From: Lineus longissimus | Taxonomy: Eukaryota > Nemertea > Pilidiophora > Heteronemertea > Lineidae | Assembly: GCF_910592395.1 (NCBI RefSeq) | Contig: NC_088317.1 | Coordinates: forward strand, 1,178,001-1,242,000 | Length of the DNA: 64,000 nucleotides | Reading direction: 5' to 3' | Part shown: in pieces, positions 42,401-57,300 of the stretch | Numbering within the stretch: the stretch's first letter is position 1 | How the letters are laid out: each line of letters begins with the position of its first letter | Translations under genes and position numbers: made by a program | Notes under the pieces: model-generated | Told to the model about the DNA's origin: nothing | The model's database searches: none | The model's input: only the letters and a program-made list of their open reading frames with translations

Positions 42401-45333
42401 CGATGGTGAGAGCTACATCGTGTTGGGTATTGATCAACGATGTGTTCAGGCTGCAAGTTGTTTCATCTTGTTCGACACTTGTCATATATTGATCAGAAAT
42501 TGAGATCTTTTTGGTTTCATTCAGACAACATCTTCTGTATGCCTGCTAGATTCTACTGTCGTCTGCCTTGTTGGTTCGTCTGTTTGCTGTCCGGTCTAAA
42601 GTCCACTCTGAGTCCGAGAAGGGAAATGTGTCCCTACTTAGGTCTCGAGGAGTCCTTCCTCAAAGTTGAGGAATATGGATGGGTAGTGGCAATTGGGTTA
42701 ATCATTTACCCTCCATTCTGGGTCGTTGGAAATGGAAGGCTGAGAATGACTGTCTCACTCTTTAGTCTCAGAAAAGGGGATGACGTATCACATGGTCTTG
42801 GCTCTCAGCATTTAGAAGGTACAGGATGCTAAACAAATGACAAACACACTCAGCCTGACCAGTCATATGACATAGTGCATGTAGTGTGGACAATGGAGTT
42901 TAAACAAATGTCAAACGCACCTGGCCTAACCAGTCATACTGTACAATAGTGACGGTGAAGTTATCGATGCGCACGTCTTGTCTCATTGGCGGAAGAAGAT
43001 GAAAGAAACGAGGCCTGTTCCTCGCCTTACAAATACCTCTCTTTCCGACACCTGAGGAGCTCGCATTCTACGCTGGGTACTTTTGTCGTCTTTTTATCTT
43101 TCATCTTTCATAGTCATATCTATAGCAGAGGAGAGGAGAGAGTTGCTTGTGATTTGTCAGTCGTATATTTTATATGAAGAGAGGGGAAGGATCTGTTTCT
43201 TTTGATCACCCTCAAGAATGAATGCCCCAGCTTGCAGAGAACCGGGCTGGTATTCCAACTTACCGAGTTGGCCTGTCCTGGGAAAGAAGAAAGTTTTTCA
43301 ATAGTGTTGGAAAAACAAGTGTACAGTAACCTGATGGTGAACAGATTATGTTTGTGTCATTCAAATGGGGATAATCTGAGACATATCCCGATCTATTCAT
43401 GAGGGTTGTCAGATTTGAAGGCATTCAGATTCCAAGGTCAGATCAAATCAGTGATCCTGGGTCTTCTTTTGTCAAGGTCGTAATATTTTGATCAGTTATT
43501 GAAATGTTTTCCCCTCTTTGTCGAGGACACATCATGCTAGAATCGGGTGAGCTAATCCTCCTTTGATCTGATTCGCTACTCCATGTATGATGAGTATCTC
43601 ATCGTCCTATCGTGTTCCAACACTGTACATACGATGTTTGTAGAAGATGCGCATGGATCTGGGCAGTTTCCTTTCAGGAGCTCTTCTGTTGATATTAGAT
43701 GATGATAATTGTGATGATTCATCGGGAGTACTACAGTATCATTCACAGCTTATCTGTTAGTTTAACCCTTTTTGCCTCCTCTTGCTCATCCGTCAAATAC
43801 ACTCCTTCATCTGGCCCCGAAACCCAACCCATTCGATCCATGAATCTATTCTAACGCCACAAACACATGCAAGTGTGGATTATGGGTAAATAGATTCAGC
43901 CAATCAGAGTCCCTAGGGCAATGTGGTATTCCCTGCGGGTCCAATCAGTTCCGCCTGACCTGTCGAGGTGATGCCCATGGGGACATCATCATTGGTAAAT
44001 GATGGCAAATTATGTACGTATGATACCTTCCGTTGTTAAAAGATGACTGATGGGTAAAATGTTGAGCGATTCAGGGCCCCCTATTGGTTGCCAGCTGCAG
44101 TATGGGTGATCCCAGGGGGTTTGAACTAGATATGTCCATCCTCTTCTTCTGTTATTAGTGATGTGTCAAGCATAATCCACGACATCTTAGATGCTACCCA
44201 ATTATGACGGGATCAGATAAACATGGTTTTAAGAAGATGAGGAAGGGCGACATGAGATGGAGAGGATGGATGCTCCAATAGCGAGGCTGTAGTAATAGTT
44301 GTCCTGTGCGGAGGACAGCATATTCTTTTGTACCAAGCAGCTGGGGGCATATTTTAGAAGTGCTGTCTTTCTTTCTTATAAGGGTTAACCTGAATCTAAT
44401 AGAAGTTTTGCCATCAGCGCAGCAGCGCAACGACGGTCATAGATTAGCTGCCAAGATATCAGGGATGAAATATCATATCCATCGGCGGCATGACTGGGAG
44501 AATGGCATCATTCAAATCAGATATGGCGACCGTTGATTGGCTTTCTCGCAGATAGTTTTGATGATCTGATGCTTTGCGGCTATATCGCAAATGTCATGCC
44601 ATGACGTTCTGATCACAAGTCAGACACTCTTCCTCAGTGTCATCCTGATTTCAAAAAAGATATAGTGGCAAACTTGACTTCTCTCTTATGGTCCCAAGTT
44701 TGCCTCATACACCTCATTGATCGTTCGTACATTGTTCATTTGGCATAGAATGACTGATGTTCCTCACTTGGTCTTCCTCGCGATGACTCTATCCATCTGA
44801 ATAGAATTGATTATAAGACCCTTGCCTCAAGTACCACTACAATGAATATTTGATGGATTTCCCGCCATTTATAATGCATCAATCTACTGTCAGGGGGAGA
44901 GTGAGGTATCCAGGCTAGTTTGCTGGGAATAGCCATAGCCTACACAGCAAAGAGCAGGTGTATCATCACTGTAAGAACTATGCGGCTATCAGTAGATCAA
45001 TAGAGGCAGAGTTTAACTGATACCTATACGTTTCTTGTGCACCTGGTTCTCCCAAGGTTCCATCTGTAAAAAGACACTGTTTGATTATGTAATGTACGCA
45101 ATGCCACCACTACCACGTCTGAGATCCAGGGTTCAGTTGCCGATCGGGCCTGGTAAGGGCGGCGCTGAGAGGCAGCTAGACTAAAAGATTCTGTTCTGTT
45201 CTCAGGTTGCTTGATCTTGTGTATCTCTTCATCTGTAGAACAATGGACGACTTGTCGCCCATGACATGTTGTGCTCAGGTCCGAGGGGTCTTTGGCAAAA
45301 AAGTCACTAAATGTTTTGCGTTGTGTTTTGCAG
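33440..45333. other. Intergenic region, no gene recognised
   Basis: Nearly 12 kb with only short open frames lacking recognisable domains or convincing splice pairs. It contains a decayed hairpin repeat (40921-40980), a two-copy direct repeat (42831-42950) and a weak 135-codon frame at 41508-41930. Upstream non-coding exons of the FERM gene may lie here but cannot be placed. Confidence 0.5.
42831..42950. repeat. Two-copy direct repeat (~72 bp period)
   Basis: AAACAAATG(A/T)CAAAC(A/G)CAC-C--GCCT(G/A)ACCAGTCATA occurs at about 42831 and 42902. Confidence 0.65.
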
Positions 45334-48300
45334 GGTGTGTGGCAGAGTGAGATGTAGTGGTAGGAGGAGAGATCAAGCACCATGAGTCGGCCTACGAGTC
45401 CCCCCATGTCCCCTCGCAAGGGCAAGTTCATGAACGTCAAGGTTCTTATGTTAGACAACACAGTCACCATCTTCCAGATACCGGTAAGTCGACTTCTCTT
45501 GTGTGTTGTGGTGGTAAGGTTTAGATTTCAGGAAAGTTGGTTGTATGTACTGTAAAATCTGTTAGGGGCCATCAGGGCATTGTAGATGGCAGCACTACCG
45601 TTACTGGAAGTACCATTTTGATTCAAGTACTATTTTTATTCAAGGCAGGTGCAGCTACCAAGATGCAAATGACACTCTTGGGCATAGTACTCCTTGGCAC
45701 ACACCAAAATATACGAAAACATAAATTGACCAAAAATGATCACCATGTTACCTAAGTAGTTTGGCTCGGTATCAACAAACCCCAGGAGACACTCTCATGT
45801 TTGAATAGAATATTTAGTACCTTCAAAGCACCCCGCGACAGGTTTTTATGGTACTGGTTGAAATTGAATGAAGATTGGTTGGCTCTGCGTCGAATACGTA
45901 ATCTGTTGCTGGTATTCTGGCGGGATAGTTTATAGTTTGAGTTGAAGTGCAGCTGTGGATGACACCTATGTGTTTAGCTGTTCGAGTTTGCTGCAACAAT
46001 TAGCAATTTCAGAAAATGGCATCGTCCTCCAGCCATTTTACACATGCATTTCTACTACCAGCATGAAACCCAACTAGATATTGACAATTGCTCTTATTTC
46101 ACCAACCAATACCAAATGGTTGCCTTATTAATGGCAGTGTGAATACCAATCAATGGGCGATGTCCAGGTATCATCGGGCAGTTTGTCCACAAGTGCGGGC
46201 GATCAGCGCCCAACCAATAATCGCACTAATGGCAAATTAACAGGCTAAATGGCCATGGTGGTCTTGCTGATGATGTATCAGTCAATTTAGTGAAACATGA
46301 TGGTGAAGGGGTGGGGTTAGAATGTAATTAACTTATTAAGAGGCCTCAGTGTCTGAGTCTGGTGTAAAAAGTTGGGCTCCCACTCATTTAGGTTGCTCAC
46401 ACCCCCTGGTTCTTGTAGCCCTCCTCCCCATTCTCGGTGTCATCTACCATCTATCACCCCACACCACAATCAAGCAGTGTCAGTGATTCTCCCACGTTTA
46501 TTGCATCAAGTGCATTGTGCAAACACTATAACTCTTATCATTCGCAACAAAATAGAACAAGTTATTAGTTATGCTAATATCGTAAAAACTGCATGATACG
46601 CAATGTCGTATAGACTCGTCAGCACCAACCGATGTACGTCGATTTTCTGTAGCTGTAAGCGGTGAACATTGTGTGATTAAAACTTCAGCGTGCGTACCAT
46701 GTGAAGTGATGCCCCATGGGTACAATAACCAGAAAAGCCGATTAAATTTTTTTATCAAGATGTTGTATTATTTAGAAGTGAAATTAAGGAAAGGGAGGAC
46801 TATGCCTGTGCAGCCTACAACATTGGGTGTGAGGTTGGAATGACTGGCTACAGTACTTGGTACCAGTTCTCTTCAAGAAACCAAATGGATCAACAGTTTG
46901 GTGGTCTTTCATTTTCCGGTCTCGACACCATCGCTAACGGCTAGACCATTTCATCAGAGACCAAAGGATCGTAATATCTATCCTAATAGCCACAAATATA
47001 CCTGAAATGTCACCACTAAATGATTTATACCTTGTATTAGCCGGTCATATACTGTGTGAGGATAAATCCTGATTTGGTTAGAGAGGAACGGCCCCACTGG
47101 TCCTGCATGCTGATGAGTTAGGAATCAATAGACCTGGCTGGTGATGGCTGGTCGTTTGAGGTGCGGTGGGGAAAGCTAGGGTGGGACAAGTGGATTACCT
47201 TATCATTGATGTCCAATTGTTGGAATGAGTGTCCAGGAATGAGCGAGCATTGATGACGGAGAAGAAATAACTGTAGGGTACCAATAATTGTCAGGGAGCT
47301 GGGTTCAATCGTCAGACCCTGTCGGTGAAGTATGGAAGCACTTTATCGCAAAGAGGTCCCGAGCTCGGTCTGGATGGTCATGTCATGTTCTCATTTGAGA
47401 CAGCGTGTCAAGCCATCATCCGTGTTCCCAGCCAAAGGACCTTCTGGATAGCAGGGTAGTGTCTAGGAAGCAGGCACAAGTCAAACAATAACCTACTAAA
47501 TATGAACTCTCACCCACTTCCCTCCCCAGCGCAAAGTCCGCTTCTATCGATTCGTCTCTTTGCGCTCCTGTCACTTGTCTCGCTTTCATAATTTGTGCAA
47601 ACATTGGAGGTTAACATAATCAACAGAAGGTAATAGCATGAACGAATGTCAGCCTGCTTTGAGGCTAATGTGGGGATGCAGAGGGCAGGTCTGAGTGGGA
47701 AAGTGTTGGGAGAGGAAGTGGTGACATGCTCATCAGGATTGTTGCCAAGTTCAGCTTCTCACCATTGCTCCACCTAACGTGTGCTGCTTATCTCTCAGAT
47801 CATGATCTGAGTGAGAGGTTTGTGGGACATCTGCTCCCAAGGTCCTGATATTGATGTGGTGGTGTGAGTCACTGGGAGGTGTGTGAGCTGAATGACAAGA
47901 GGTCTTGTCTATCAGAAAAAACCAAATGTGTACATGAAGCTAGAGCGGAAGACTTTTGATGAATTGATGTAGATGGCACCTCGAGGCATTCACCTTTTAC
48001 CTTTCACTAAGCCCCTAGTGAATCAACTGAATCATTCCAACAAAAGCATTGGAAAATGCTCAACCCTGCCATAGATAGTAGTCCAGAGTGCAACACACAG
48101 ATTCTATCAATATTTCAAAGTCATTACTTAGTTCTTGTAATGCTGAACTATTGACTGTTATTCAAACCATACCATCGGCAAAAAGCAAGGAGACGGTAGT
48201 CCAAAGATCACGATTATGTCTATGTTCCAGAAACGTGGCAGCCTCGTCTGATGATGTCATCCCGGCTTCTGCTTCAAGTCACATCGATGTCTTACAGAAG

Positions 48301-51300
48301 AATGCCTGCTTATTTATGCATGCGTTGTGCTTGCTCTGTTTCACATGGTGTAGAAAGAAGCTGCTGTGTAGATCATTGTAAAATGTACATGGAATGGTGT
48401 CCATCTTGTATTGAGCTTACTTAACGGCCTGACTATTGCCAGATGGTCTGTTCATTCAAGTTTGCTTGGGGGAATCGGGCAGTATTGATGCTTTGACTGA
48501 AAAGTCTTTAGCGATAATTCCACCACTAGCATTGTACCCGTGGCGCAGGCAGGTTCAAATGGGCTATACCTTGAATAGATTGAATTGCAATGAAAATATA
48601 ATGCAATATCAAAGGAGCAATATCGAATAGACAAATTAAACCAACCATTTGTCCACAGACTCGGACCCTGTGGCGTGCTGTATGCGTGCATATAAAAGTA
48701 AATCAATTGGTCCGAATGAGATGATGAGGCAATGTGAATATACCTCGTTCCTTAGTCAGCAATATGCCCCTTTTTATACGGAGATGAAGGAGAACCCAGA
48801 TAGGCCTTCACATGTCGGCCTCCAAATGGCTCGGACCAATTGCACTATCACTACTAAAACTTTAAAATGCGTGCTCCTCCTACATGTAGCATGATCTCGG
48901 GCAAGGCACTTAGTCGACAGGCAAGCTAGAAGTTCAGCACCGTGAGCAGCTCCTTGATAAGGCCATGCCAAGTTCAGAGTGCCTCTTCAGATACATCAAG
49001 TTTTGAAAGCTGTGGTGAGCACATTAACATACCATTGTAACCTTTAATTTGAAAATCCCTTCATAATCAAGGGCTAGCTCTGGCTAATACAGTACCAATA
49101 TACGATAGACCATCAATTTGACCCCAGCTCCTTACTGCGGGAAAACCCAAGTCCAGCAACCAAAAGTATCAAAATACATTTTTGTTTACATTTGAACTGC
49201 ACACATGCGTTTGTTTACAATTTCTTTCCCGCGAAATCTCGAAGATCAGGTGACCTACAATCGTGGATTGAAAATAACATTAACCTTGGTTCAGCAGGTC
49301 AACACGTGTACAGGCTGTTCCAATCATCCCCCTACAGCCAGCCGTTCAACAGGTAGTGTTAGTCACCCCACAGGGAGTGCAGGTGATTCATTAATCCCCT
49401 GCATAACTGAACAGCAATGGCTTGGCTTCCGTGAGTGATAAGGAGAATTGACCGTGTCCGATTAAAAATCCCTCATTACTGCTCCGCTGAAGTAAATTTC
49501 CGAAAATAAACATGACGTTGCATCAGGATAACATATCACCTGCAAACGTGCAAAATTTCGAGACGAAACACGACCCCCAAATGGCACTTTAGCGAGCCGC
49601 CTTATAGTATTATGATATAGATTGTGTCTGAAAGTCTACTGGACTGGAATGCAGTCACTCTGTGCTGAGAAAGTGACAGACTTCATAAGCAGTGGCAAGG
49701 ATCCATGAGCAATAGGAATCTGGCAACTTGAATTGCTTCCATTGCATCAGCATCCAATCTTACTGAGCCCCTTGGCCAAGGAGGCCTCAGGGCGGTTACT
49801 CAATACCAATTGAACAAACAAGAAGCGAGTAGTGTTCTATAACTACAGCAGCCTTTCATGTAATAGCAGAATTCTTCTGGAATGATCCTTTGCTGATTAA
49901 GTGCGCTTCGCCTACGGTTTCAGCGAGTAGGCCCTTGATTAGCATATGGGTACCTTCACCACTGCATAATAGCCAATGCAACTCTATCCAGGAATTCGTC
50001 AGAACTAGACCGCTAGTTCGTGGCATGTCTGCAACTATCTTTTCCCTGCTCACTCAGGCTGAGTATCCAGTGAAAGGTAGGTCTCGACTAAAAAGTTAAC
50101 TTAAATGCAGGAAAGAAGGAGTAGATGTTGCTATTGCCGAGGGGATTGCGGTGTCAAACCAGAACTTAGCGTTTTGATGTTACCTCCTGATCAAACGTTG
50201 GACAGCAATTCTTACTATTTTCAATGCTCTGACCATCTTCGGGTTAATGTTTGCTGAAAATGGATAAAGCTAAGATAACTGCTCTCCCAACAGGTGTGCC
50301 ATACCTAAGATAACACACACTTAGCACAGGAAAAACGTTGACAAAAAAAGTTGGCAGTTTCTGCTTGAAAGGTCTACAAACAGCCCATACAATGAAAAAA
50401 CGTACCTCTGATTGGGATTGTTAGAAGATGATCTCCAATCAGTATGGCAAGTGGCGCGTACATAACGAAAGGTAGTGCTGGGCAGGAACACTACAGGTTG
50501 CTCCTGTTTGAGTGCACTTGGATGAACTGCTGTCAGTTAAGTTAGTTAAGCCGTTTGGCCAGAAAAAAAATGGAGTTTGAATGTAGACTTATGTTACATG
50601 TGTTACATACTTATGATACCCCAGAAAAAGTTGGGATGTAAGCAAAGCAGTGTTCAAATCCCATTCAACATCATAAAAAACTCTTCATTACAACTGATTC
50701 ATGCCTTTTGCAAGAGAAATTGTTAACTTTCTTCACAGACCTTTTTAGTTTGTTGAGCCCCTAGAGTGTCGAAATTCCATGGAAGAAGTCCAGATGGAGT
50801 GCTCTAGTTGTGAGTCAGCAAGACTCGGGTCAAACCGTACCCAGTCATGAGAAGGTTCCTTGCACGGCCCATTCTGCTCCAATAACCATGGTTTGTTCTT
50901 CGTCGGGCCATCTCTGTTGGTGGGATTATATTCCCTGTAGGCTGTATCAAAGTGAACCACACAACTTGAGTCAAACTTTGCTAAAAAACATTCCACTAGG
51001 ATTACAAAGTTTATTTCAAGTTGAGTAAAATACCCCAATGTTATCAACAGAGCCAAATTCGCATCGGAAGAGGATCTGTTCAAAACTGGATTCAGTTCTC
51101 AAAGGGGATTAAAATTGTTTTGAAGTCAAGCTATTTAACTGCTGAGAAAACCTCGCAGGAGATGGAGATATTCCATACCAGAGAACCTCTCTCAGTCCAA
51201 TTTTAAAGAGCCAATTCTAAAGCGTTCTGGAGAAAACTCATGGGTTGAACACAAATCAGTGGTCGATTGTAAGGCAATAGCTCAAGCTGCCAATTGTGCA

Positions 51301-54300
51301 ACCTGCCAAGGAGTGCAAGGGGTTAAGACAATCACTGGTCGCTATTGTGAAGACCCTTGACATGCTCTCTCGGGGGACTTTTGGGTTTGTACATTATTCA
51401 CACATGGTCTCAGGACGCAATCACCAGTTCTGGTCTCTGGTAGCTGAGATCTATTATTAAAGTGCTGGTCAGGAGTAAGATCACCTGTCTGTCCAATCCT
51501 GCATGGTAAGACATGTTACTCCAGAACATTACTTTGCATAAACCTTTCATGCCTGTTGTACATTCTGATGATGATCGATCTCTGAGTTGAACTGAAGATT
51601 ATATTACCTTACTATTTATTCAGCCATATGAACCTTTCTACCGTGGGCACCAAGCAGAAAACCCACATGAATCTTTCAAAGGTATTTTCCTCCTGGTTGG
51701 AGCAAAAGTGGCCGGTTACATACATAGATCTCTTCAAGACGAACTTGTTTTTATTGCTCGATGAGGCATGTTTTCATCCTCATCTTTCAGCAATGGTTGC
51801 TGGGTAATTGGCGATATTGTGTGATCACTTTCTGTCTTGTGCCGGGATGGCCGGAGGTGGCATACCCATTGGCTGGTTATTCCCTTCATTGCTCTGAGGG
51901 GTGCTTTGTCCTCCAACGTGAATTATTAAGTTGAATTTTCTCGATAAGTTGTGCGAAGGTTCTGTTTGTGATTCCATTCATCATCGATGCTTGCGGGAGT
52001 GGGGGAAGATTGAATCAGCAGAGATATCATTCCACAAATACTTTCCAAATGTTGTCGTACTTATCGAAAAACTGTCAACTTTATGACTGCTTCAAATGCT
52101 ATAATGTGTCTGCTTTTGAAAGAAAAACAAATTTCCTTTACTTTGGTGTTTTGAAGTTGTCAATGAAATCATCAGAATTATGAATACTCCAACACTTTCA
52201 ATGAATGGAGCATTTGCAATTCATGTAGTTCTTTTTTGGGGGGCAGGGTGATGGCATTGGGAGGGGGAGGGGAAGGAGTTGTCACAGTTGAATCCAGTAC
52301 TGTGACAGGCGGGGTGATTACATGATACCCAGACAGAACCCCATCTCACCTCTTTGCTAAACCACGATCTAAATGCTAAATGAAGCCATCCTTAACTGCC
52401 TGCATCGCATGTCAGCTACCATTGCCATGACTGTCATGGTTAGCCAATAGTCAAATTTAATTACTTCCAGAGATGCCATTGATTCTGTGCAGATAATTTA
52501 TCTGGCTCTGGCGTGTGAAAACGTGTAACGAACACAATGTACACAAGATGGGGATAAGGTTGAAGTAATTGGTGTTTGGAGGGGAAAGCTAATCGCATGT
52601 CAGGTTTGCAGGGTGGATTCACGTGACCATTTATCTGAAAATGCCCTATGAGCACACTTGAGTGATTTCTTTAGTAAACCTATTGACATGACCAATCATT
52701 GAAAAGCTCTCAATAAGCCCATTGTAGAGGTGTCATTAAATAGTAAACCTATTGATGTGACCATTCGTATGAAAGCTCTCAATCACCACTTTCTGTTAGT
52801 ACCATTGTTGTTGGTTTATTGAGATTCGTTTAGGTTTCCTTTGAGTCGAATCTCAAAGGGTTAAGACAGGTACAGCTGTTCTGTATATTTCTCATCCAAG
52901 AGCCATGTTCTCCATGAGTTCAACAAGCTGAACCTATTGCTATTCTAACCACCTGTATCTTGATAATCACTCACATCCGAGTTAACTGCCAATGAGAGGA
53001 TAGAATGTGTTTGGCATTGTTTCCCAATTTCCGACTTGGCTTGATTAGGTTATTGTTAACCTGTGTAAAAACGTCTTCAAATTGAATTTCTTCGGGGTGA
53101 GAAATACCTCGGTGTGCCAGGCAATCGCCCATCTATCCACCAACTCATTTAGCTCAGTGTTGCTTCAACTTTATTGAACACATTATCACACAACCTTCTA
53201 TGAGAAATCATTGGTTGGGTGGGACACTTCACGCCCGAGCATGAAAGAAGGACAGAAAAATCAAGTTGTCTTCACTGGGTTTGAACCACAGATCTTTGTA
53301 TTGCTAGTCCACTGCTCTTTTTGTGGAGTTTTCGTCAGGACGAGAGAGCACATTACACCAGAAATGGACCCGACTGCAGCTGTCACCTATGAGTTTTGAG
53401 GTGAACTACTGATCACTGGCGGATTGTGAAAGTCTCAACATCCGTCTCTTCTAGTTCCTCGACCAGTCTGAGCACAATTTGACCTTGTGAAAAGAGGGTT
53501 AAACTGGGAGTGTATCAACTTGCTATATTCGTGTGTAGTGAAATATGATGTCCGATGACAGTTTTCTTTGAGTGCTCTCGAAAACTCTTCGTGAAGTGAA
53601 GAAGGTCCAAGATATTGGCAATGTTTTGAAGTTCCAGGCAGTTTTGACGAGTGAAGGAGTTGTGATAAATGGACGCCACTCTTTTATAGATGCGTTATGA
53701 TACTTCAAGACACTGCAGCCGGAAATTACCTCAATATCAGCACACTTGTTTCAAGAGCGCTCGCGATATCGTTTCAACTTCTTTTAAAGATTTGTATTTC
53801 ACAATTGGTGTGCCATTGGATAAAGTATGGTCACCCATGTGCAACACCACAAGCATATTGCTTGAAGAATCAGTTCGTTGGTTCAAAATCCTCAGTTTAT
53901 TTCCATCTCCAGGCCATTTTTAGCAGCAGTCCCATGATGCAGTGCATGAAATATGCATAACTCGAGGGAAATCACTGCGTCTATTCGCATTAGAGACACG
54001 ACTGATGTATGCGATTATCAACACTCGGCATCTATTACAAAGCACTGTGGGAAACCATTAAACGGTGTGCCAGAGTGTGTGACGGTGGGATCATTGATTT
54101 CATTGAGCAGTCCTGGTGCCTGCCTGATTAGGTGTTCTTCCACTCCAAACTGTGCAGCAACATGTCCAAACTGATGATGAAGCAGAAGAGTTTCACCCTC
54201 TGGTGTTCAGAGAGAAACAGCAAGAATCCTCCACACGAATATGTTACATCAAACGAGAGGTGAAGCCGTTTTCATCTCTAACGACAACCCTGCCTAATGT

Positions 54301-57300
54301 GGCGGTCACCAAGTCACGTATGTCTAAATGCCGCGGGAGGCTGTTGCATCTCCACGGCAACCAAGACAACACTACAACCATAAAGCATCTTTAGAGGATA
54401 TTTGCCGGCGAATCATGTTACTGAACAAATGTTTCGGATCAGGTTAATGTGTCCGTCTAGTGATGTTGTATGGCGTTGGGAAGGGCACCTTGTGTTAGCT
54501 TAATGTGTGCATACAGGGTGAATCAAGAAGAAAGCCTACAGTTCTTGGGATCTGCACCATCAAAGATGCCACAAATTACTGAGATACAGATTGGGATCCT
54601 GCTGTCTTACAATTGGTCACAGTTCTTATAGAACAGGCGAACTGGCTGATGATTTATCCCTAAAAGAATGTTCGGGTCATTGCACATATTTTGACAGGGT
54701 CATCTCTTCATCAGACACCTTAAACAGTGGACTGACTTTAGGGGAAATCCAAGTAATACCGCAAGCGAGTCGCTTTCTCATAGAATCTCTCCGCGGAAAA
54801 CCCAATTCCAACGTATCGATTGATGGCCATCTTGTCGTGAGATGATTGATGGAATTAGCTGCAGATTTACAAGTTAGTGATTCAATACAACTACAAGATG
54901 CCAGTTAGCTACTCACGTTCTGTCACAAAATCACAGCGCTGCTGGGCGTCTTCGTGAAATCTAGTTCATGGGATGGATGCGTTGAGCGAATTTGGGAATG
55001 GAAGAGTAGAAGAGGAGGCTTGTGAACAGGGGTGGCTTGTCGACTGTGGTAAGATGCTGGTTGGCAATGGACATATACTAGTGTTATGTTTCTTGGCAAG
55101 AAATGTTAAGCTTGCAGTGCTCCTCTTCCAAAAGAAGCCGTATCATCTGCGATCTTCACCACATACGTGAGCATGTCGCCGAGATTTACTTCACGTCTCT
55201 GGCTATCTCTGCGTCACACGAGCTGCCGCAACTCCGATGGAAAATCACCACAACAGGTAGCGACTTATTACCAGTCTGACACAACGCATTAATCATGATA
55301 ACGTAAATTGTCTTGATCGAGAATGAGGTGGCTGTTGATAAAAAGTGATGAGGCAGAGAGGGTGGTGCATAAATATCATGGAGATGGCCGTCTGCTGTGG
55401 TCATGGCATTGCTGGAGGCAACGGTAACGTTGACCAGGCATTCTTCTGGCTCATTTGGACGCGAGTGCTATAAGTTACGGCTGCTGCATACCAAAGTGAG
55501 TGTTTGGGATGTCGGAGGAACGCAATGCTGACATCAGTGCCTGTCCTAGGTTTAGTTCGCTGTCAGTCCTGGTATACTTATGTGATAGAGGGGGAATCTC
55601 AGGCTTCCTCTCGGTTCACCAGGCATTCTTCTGTTAGATGTTGAAATGCGCAGATGAGCATCAGCTCCATTTTGATAGATGCTGATTAATGTTAGATTCC
55701 TGCTATAAACTGGCACCGCTCTGACGCGGTGTTAGCATAATTCGATTAAACTTGAGGATTTCAGGGGAAATTAGAAGTGAAAAGTGAAGGGATTGGGCTG
55801 AGTGGTGATGCTATTTTGAGCTGTCATTGCTTGTCATGTGAATTTAACCCTTGGCGCATCCCATGGGTTTTATCGATGATGAAATCTCACCCGTGGTATT
55901 TTAGTGTCCGGCGTTCTAACTATGCAACTTGTCTTCTTCTAGTGACTCTAAAAAGTGGATGCTAGTCACCCTGACTTGCATCGATCACTTATTGAGTCGA
56001 AATCTAGTAAAGCTGGTGTTCTATTGATCAGCTCGCTTCACAATCACATGGTGACAGAATTACAATATTGTCATTGATTATCGTTATTGGAGCTGAAACG
56101 CTCTTTTATAAGCCATCTATGTGAAGTAATGTGACCAATCAAATATGCCTCGCGTTGGTCACTTTTGTTGCGTAGTTGTGGTGCGAAGTCCCTTCTTCCG
56201 ACCAAATTTGTTCTTGACACGATGTTTTGATTTTCATTACAACTCCTCCTTGTCATCCTGTGACTCTGAGGGAAGCGGTACTGCTTTGGGGTACTACCTG
56301 TATGGTCAGGTAAAGTGGTTCAATTAAAGCCTCTACAGTGCCTGCAGTACACATATCAACACACCCAGAGGCTATCAGTGTACCAGGGCTTGAACTGTCC
56401 CACCTTCCCCAAAATCAAAGTCTTCAAGTTCTTACGCAGATCTTTCCGCAGAACCCACTAACATCTGCCCCCCTCCTCCTCCACCACAGTAAGTTTCTCA
56501 CTTGGCCGTCGTTTACCTGATCACGACGCAGCCTCAAATCATTTTTTCATCCCATCCATCCACGTCGCAATAACGGCAACAAATCCTCTTTTTACGTCCC
56601 AACGCATCCTGCAACATTTGCGTCTCTTCCTTCTCACCCACCTCATCTCGCGGCCGCTGAGTGAAATTGCCTCAGAATGATCCATTACGGAGTTGTTCAG
56701 CCGTGACACCGGATCTTAGACACTTATTTAGCAAATGCAAAAACGCTCCTGTTGGATGATATTAATCTTATAAGGGGGATCGCATTATGACATGGGATTC
56801 TGGCATTTGAGTTTTTGTATCCTGGACATGCGCATACATCAATCATCGTCGCGGTTTTGATTGTTGTGGTGCGGATATTATTTGCGACGGTCTCTGTCTC
56901 AGTGAAGCAGAAATCATCTTCAGATGCTCTTTGCTGGTCTGTAAGCCATGATGATGTAGGGAGCATTGACCTTCATGTTACCTATGGCAATGGTCAGTAC
57001 CCAGGACTTAGGTAGCCCTTTGACTCAAATGTGTTATCTTCAATTTCTTCCAATGAAACTTCTAAAACTCCTAAAGCCGAATTAGAGAAAGAAAGTTAAC
57101 TATTGTAGTGAAATTATAATCATATTCATATTTCCTTCATTCTTGAAATGTTTTGATGCCCCAAATCACTTGAATAATCTTTCCAGTCGAAGGGACAAAT
57201 TTGTTCAACTCTTCATATCCCGATCGTTCTTTCATTATACTGTCGGTAAAGATCAATCCCATAAAAATTACAACAAGCATTTCCGAGAGATACTTGCGGC

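Noticed and set aside
45024-45470. 148-codon minus-strand frame
   Set aside because: It lies antisense to the FERM start exon and upstream sequence, with no recognisable domain.
50745-51083. 112-codon minus-strand frame inside the FERM intron
   Set aside because: No homology recognised, no hydrophobic or Cys pattern, no splice partners.
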